Below are positions 60,018-64,000 of a stretch of DNA of 64,000 nucleotides, piece after piece. Position numbers and translations under genes: made by a program. Source of the DNA: Norana najaformis. Its lineage: Eukaryota > Annelida > Clitellata > Crassiclitellata > Hormogastridae. Below the pieces are notes generated by a model. It was not told the origin of the DNA. It worked only from the letters and a program-made list of their open reading frames with translations, and did not search any database. Each line of letters opens with the position of its first letter. Within the stretch, counting starts at the first letter, position 1. The DNA lies in contig OZ029926.1 of NCBI GenBank assembly GCA_964023275.1, positions 25,659,998-25,723,997 of the forward strand, written 5' to 3'.

Positions 60018-60156
60018 CTGACTGCGTGACGTCACTTCCGTCGACCCCGACAGTCGTCGCTGAGTTCTGTCTTCCGAGAACAGATGAGGTGACGATCACT
60101 AGACTCAGAACGACGACGGAAATCGTGGAGCCTCGAAATCTTCTTGCGAACTTCAT
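60018..60156 (-). CDS. Candidate first coding exon with signal peptide
   Basis: Minus strand: ATG at 60156 begins MKFARRFRGS, then the hydrophobic TISVVVLSLVIVTSSVLG, then a polar RQNSATTVGV stretch. It closes at a consensus donor (tcag|gtgagac) after 46 codons plus one base. An in-frame stop lies upstream of the ATG. The layout is that of a classical signal peptide of a secreted or type I membrane protein. It could be the 5' exon of the receptor-like gene ending at 36667 (same strand), but connecting exons were not found. Chance is not excluded. Confidence 0.4.
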
Positions 60157-60224
60157 TACATCGGTCGTTACAATCGTAAATTATCCTTTAAAAGCACAGT
60201 ACAATTCCTACGCAACGATTTCTT

Positions 60225-60552
60225 CAACTCCTCTGTCTGTTTGTCTGTGTGTGTGTCTGTCTGTTGGTCTGTCTGTTTGTCTGTGTGTCTGTTGGTCTGT
60301 CTGTCTGTTGGTTTGCCTGACTGTCTCTTCTCTGTCTCTTCTGTCTGTTTGTCTATCTGTTTGTCTGTCTGTCTGTCTATCTGTTTGTCGGTCTGTCGGT
60401 CTATCTGTTTGTCTATCTGTCTGTCTGTCTGTGTGTCTGTTTGTCTGTCTGTCATTCAGTCTGTCACTCAGTCTGTCTGTCTGTCTGTTTGTCTGTCTGT
60501 TTTTCTATCTGTCTGTCTGCTGTCTGTCTGTCTGTCTGTCTGTCTGTCTCAG
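60225..60552. repeat. TCTG microsatellite field
   Basis: About 330 bp of degenerate tctg repeats. Confidence 0.97.
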
Positions 60553-60874
60553 AAACCCTATCCTTGAGAGATCAGTCGAGATCGTTGAGGTCCTTCTTAG
60601 CAGAGCATCTAGATACATACACTATCTCTCTCTGGCCTGTATAAATCCTTCGCCTGCCGTCTACCTTACAATTTGCACGTCTGACGCTACCACTGGCCTG
60701 AGCGGTTAATAGTCGGACCCAGGCGCACTAGCGCCACGCAGCGGGCGTCGACGAGCATTACCGTAATCGCTCTAATTGACGCCTCGCTCGGTTGCGCCGC
60801 GTTAAACTTTTATGTTCGTTGCTTAGAAAGCCATAAGCAGCTGTAATTTTCATACAGTCGGGCTGCGCGTTGGT

Positions 60875-61090
60875 CTGTCGTAATTGTAATCGTAAACTTG
60901 GGATTTCTACAGCGCCCAACGAAAGCTAAGTCGCAGGAATCAGCTTATTCACAGGTGCGCAGTCAAAACAAAATCCATAGGCAGGAAGGGTTCGGTTTTA
61001 GGTCAAGATTCAAGAGTCATTCAGACGGCTACGGTGGGAGGTGCTTGGCGTTGGATCTGCAGGAAAGATAAGGGGAGACGTGACTAACAT
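60875..61090 (-). mobile_element. LINE-A 3' portion
   Basis: Antisense: cgtaatt tail, ggatttctacagcgcccaac, aaaacaaaatccataggcag and the gctacggtgggaggtg region. Confidence 0.85.
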
Positions 61091-61164
61091 CATGAACAGA
61101 CAATGCAGAGTTTGGAGGCTAAAAGCCTCGCTAGGAAGAACTATTGTATTTCAAAAGGGCTTCT

Positions 61165-61275
61165 CCCACGAATCATAATTCTTGACTATGATTTTTGTTG
61201 AAGCGATCATCGAATGATGCTTCGGGCAATATGATAACGGCGCTATAGAAGTCATCAGATTAAATTAAACCAGAT
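61165..61275 (+). mobile_element. LINE-B 3' end
   Basis: gatcatcgaatgatgcttcg, then gataacggcgctatagaagt and catcagatt. Confidence 0.75.
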
Positions 61276-61311
61276 TTTCAGATTTTCACTAAGCTTATAA
61301 CCATTATATCT

Positions 61312-62675
61312 GAAAATTATAATCAAAGCTCCTTGAAAGATGTATCTCTCTTCAACTGGTTGAATACCTTGAATCTAATTCTCTCATGCCTCCCCTTCAA
61401 TCTGGTTTTAGGAAATTCCATTCGACAGAATCACTCATCACCCGCCTTCTAGCTGACATCTTTCATGCCTTTGACCATGGCCATGTCACTCTTCTTGCTC
61501 TCTATGACGTTAGTGCTGCCTTCGACACTGTTGATCATTCCATTCTTCTAGAACGACTGTCTAAATCCTTTGGCCTTACTGACTCTGCTCTTCTTTGGTT
61601 TCGCTCATTTCTTTCTGATCGCTCCCTTTCTGTTATTTTTGGGCCCACTCGCTCTGCCTGGACTCACATTCCCTATGGTCTTCCACAGGGTTCGGTACTT
61701 GCACCTCTTCTATATATCCTGTATACTGCTGACCTGGCCAGTACACTTCTCCCCTTGGGTGTTTCGTCTCACCAATGTGCTGATGACACTCAATCCTTTA
61801 CTCATGGCCCGGCTGCCTCAGCCACTCTGATGGTTGAGCGGATCCTTGAGGCCACCTCTGTTCTAGATCTCTGGATGTCTTCTAACCGCCTCTGTCTTAA
61901 TCCTGATAAGACTCAATATATCTGGCTAGGTGGCCGTGTCCAGCTTGGCAAAATTGACTTTAGTTCCCTTTCCTCTAATTTCCCTCATATCCACTTCTCT
62001 TCCTCAGTCCGTGACCTCGGAATCACCCTGGATCAAACTCTTTCTCTGACTGACCATGTAAATAATATCTCTCGCTCTTGTCTTTACCACCTACGACAAC
62101 TCCGCTCTATTCGTCACTCGCTTCCTCTTCATGCGATCACTACTTTGGTCCGTGCCCTGATTTGCACTAGGATTGACTTTGGCAATGCTGCCTATATTGG
62201 ACTTTCTGCAATTAACACCTCCAAGCTTCAGTCTATACTTAATGCTGCTGCACGCCTTATCGGTGGTCTTCCAAAGTCTGCCCATATATCTACTTTTATT
62301 CGTGATTCACTTCATTGGCTTCCTGTCAGTCAACGCATCCAGTTTAAGATTCTTATCCTTATGCGCATCTGCCTTCTAGGCTTTGCTCCGTCCTACTTAA
62401 CTTCTTTTTGTATTCCGGTTTCCTCGTTGCCCCCCCATGCCTCCCTTCGCTCAGCTACCGTTGGTCTCTTGTTAGTCCCTCGCGTCCGCACCACGACTGC
62501 TCAGTCCAGGAGCTTTGCTTTTGTTGGCCCTTCCAGCTTGAACTGCCTTCCTCTTGATCTGCGGCTTCAGTTACTTAGTCTCTCTCCTACCCAGTCTCGC
62601 AAACGCCTGAAATCCTTTTTGTTTGTTCAAGTCAGGAGCGCCACTGTTTCCTAAGTGGCGAAAATTATAATCAAA
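61312..62675 (+). mobile_element. LINE-F reverse-transcriptase fragment with 16-bp target-site duplication
   Basis: gaaaattataatcaaa is repeated exactly at 61312-61327 and 62660-62675. Between them is one open frame of more than 430 codons from a CR1/L2-like ORF2, entered in mid-protein near LERCISLQLVEYLESNS. RT blocks are visible: QSGFRKFHSTESLI, ALYDVSAAFDTVDHSILLE, GLPQGSVLAPLLY and the catalytic region QCADDTQ, where the usual Tyr or Phe before ADD is Cys. The C-terminus has the RTTTAQSRSFAFVGPS tail type, and the stop is at 62652-62654. Only five bases follow the stop before the duplication, so no 3' untranslated region or tail repeat is present. The intact frame and perfect duplication point to a recent insertion. 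It is 5'-truncated and cannot move alone. Confidence 0.9.
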
Positions 62676-62689
62676 TACTATATAAATCC

Positions 62690-62840
62690 AGTATGTTCTT
62701 TAGACACCATTAAAACAGGTCTCACAGTTACTATATATTTATCAAATGAACTCATTAGTTCAGTGTTTGTATTTATTTTGGTACCTTCAACACAACGTCC
62801 ACGTCAACGGCCACCATAAGATGTCGCTAAGCACTGCAAA
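62690..62840 (+). repeat. Module M unit
   Basis: tagacaccattaaaacaggt at 62701, then cgtcaacggccaccataag and atgtcgctaagcac. Confidence 0.65.
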
Positions 62841-62854
62841 TTAATTATCGCCCA

Positions 62855-63035
62855 TCTCCCTGTGGCAGTGTGCGGTGAGTGTACTCATTATAGCTAAGTT
62901 AGCTAGGTGGCACAAGGGAAGTCGAAATCTAAAAGAAATTCCTGCGCTACATGTCGAGGTTTTGAACCTATGATCTTCCCATTGGCAGTCAGCACGCAAA
63001 CCACTATGGACCTTCGCGCACCCCAGTGAAAGGGC
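62855..63035 (-). mobile_element. SINE-2
   Basis: Antisense: gagtgtactcattatagct, a degraded box-B complement (gaggttttgaacctatg) and aaaccactatggacc at the head end. Confidence 0.7.
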
Positions 63036-63164
63036 CTATAATTCTGGGGTGAGCTTGGAGCCGAGGGTTTCGTTGAAAGGTTATAATACCCTAGTGCTCT
63101 CTATAGAGCTTCCATTACGCGATGGTTAAATTCCAGAAGGATCGCCTCTCCCTCTCAGCTTCTG

Positions 63165-63320
63165 AATCATAATCGTAACCTCGAGATTTCTACAGCGCCC
63201 AACGAAAGCTAAGTCGCGGGAACCAGCTTATTCACAGGCGCTCAGTCAAAACAAAATCCATAGGGAAAAGGGTTCGGTTCCAGGTCAAGATCCAGGTATC
63301 AGGCAGTCAGACATGATGTT
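63165..63320 (-). mobile_element. LINE-A 3' end
   Basis: Antisense: cgagatttctacagcgccca, gcgctcagtcaaaacaaaat. Confidence 0.85.
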
Positions 63321-63466
63321 ATCGGCGATTTTGGAAATTCACTTTGACCTGACATGGAACTACTTACCTCTGACATATATGAGGGTTCATCAGACTACGT
63401 GAAGATACTGGCGCAACATCAATGCCTTGTATTCAAGTAGTCCTTGTTTCTCAACCGCGTAGGCTA

Positions 63467-63657
63467 ATGCATTATTTCTGCATTTATTAAGCGCCATTAT
63501 CTAATGACTAAGCATCAATCGATGGCGCTGAGCAATTGTGAGTGAACGACTTGCTCAAGGTCCCTATACAGTAACCGCCTAAAGGGAGGAGACTCGAACC
63601 CTTACTCTCCGCGTTACAAGCACAGCACTCTCTTACCAATCGGCTATATACCCTGCC
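63467..63657 (-). mobile_element. SINE-1, near full length
   Basis: Antisense: attatttctgcatttattaa, gatggcgctgagcaattgtg, cagtaaccgcc, gagactcgaacccttactct and the tRNA-like head ending accaatcggcta. Confidence 0.85.
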
Positions 63658-64000
63658 ATGGTCTGATGTGATGTGGTATCATGTGGTATGGTATATTATA
63701 GTAAAGTATGGCATGATATGGTATGGTGTGGTTTAGTATGATTTGGTATGGTATGGTATAACATGGTATAATGTGGTATGGTATGGCACGATACGGTATG
63801 ATGTGGTATGGCATGAAATGGTATGGTGTGATTTAGTATGATGCGGTATGGCATGGCATGATATGGTATGATGTGGTATGGTATGACATGACATGACGTT
63901 GCATTGTTTGGTATGGCATGTTATGGCGTGGTTTAGTATGAAATGGTATGATATGGCATAACATGGTATGGTAAGATAGTATGGCTTGATATGGTATGGT
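63658..64000. repeat. Degenerate (TATGG)-type satellite, running off the window
   Basis: Repeats of tggtatggtatgatgtgg with no stable register. The start is sharp at the SINE-1 head. Confidence 0.9.

Noticed and set aside
59951..60709. 252-codon plus-strand frame starting with a hydrophobic stretch
   Set aside because: It begins in a LINE-B-like tail and continues into the TCTG microsatellite; the minus strand gives a better reading of the non-repeat part.

Overview
The window is nuclear DNA of an invertebrate animal. It has split genes with GT-AG introns, tRNA-derived SINEs, many short non-LTR retrotransposon (LINE) tails and very abundant microsatellites. I cannot name the phylum from sequence alone; a marine invertebrate with a large, repeat-rich genome fits best.

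Layout. 1-1550: a second copy of the last exon and 3' flank of the threonyl-tRNA synthetase gene that lies 32 kb further on. 2.3-9.8 kb (+): an 11-exon UBE2Q-family ubiquitin-conjugating enzyme gene. 9.8-18.1 kb: repeat-filled intergenic DNA. 18.2-32.7 kb (+): a complete 19-exon cytosolic threonyl-tRNA synthetase gene (720 codons), with minisatellites, SINEs and LINE tails in its introns. 32.7-34.3 kb: the second member of the TARS 3'-flank duplication. 36.7-40.9 kb (-): two exons of an ionotropic-glutamate-receptor-like gene in which S1 and S2 of the ligand-binding domain are joined directly, without the M1-pore-M3 channel core. This is the most unusual item in the window. 41-64 kb: mostly repeats, with two tRNA-Ala(TGC) genes, one tRNA-like pseudogene, a candidate signal-peptide exon and a candidate short terminal exon (both minus strand), and a recent LINE insertion with a perfect 16-bp target-site duplication.

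Repeat names used here are local: LINE-A (3' tail of ATTACG repeats), LINE-B (TTAGA tail), LINE-C (ATT tail), LINE-D (TTAC tail), LINE-E and LINE-F; SINE-1, SINE-2, SINE-3; and module M, a unit of about 100 bp of unknown nature present about 30 times in oriented clusters. LINE-A, -B, -C and SINE-1 appear to share a 3'-terminal motif, suggesting one reverse transcription machinery moves them all.

UBE2Q and TARS are housekeeping genes with no known pathway link; their order here seems to reflect local duplication. Exon boundaries were read by eye from family similarity, reading phase and splice consensus. No alignment or database search was run.
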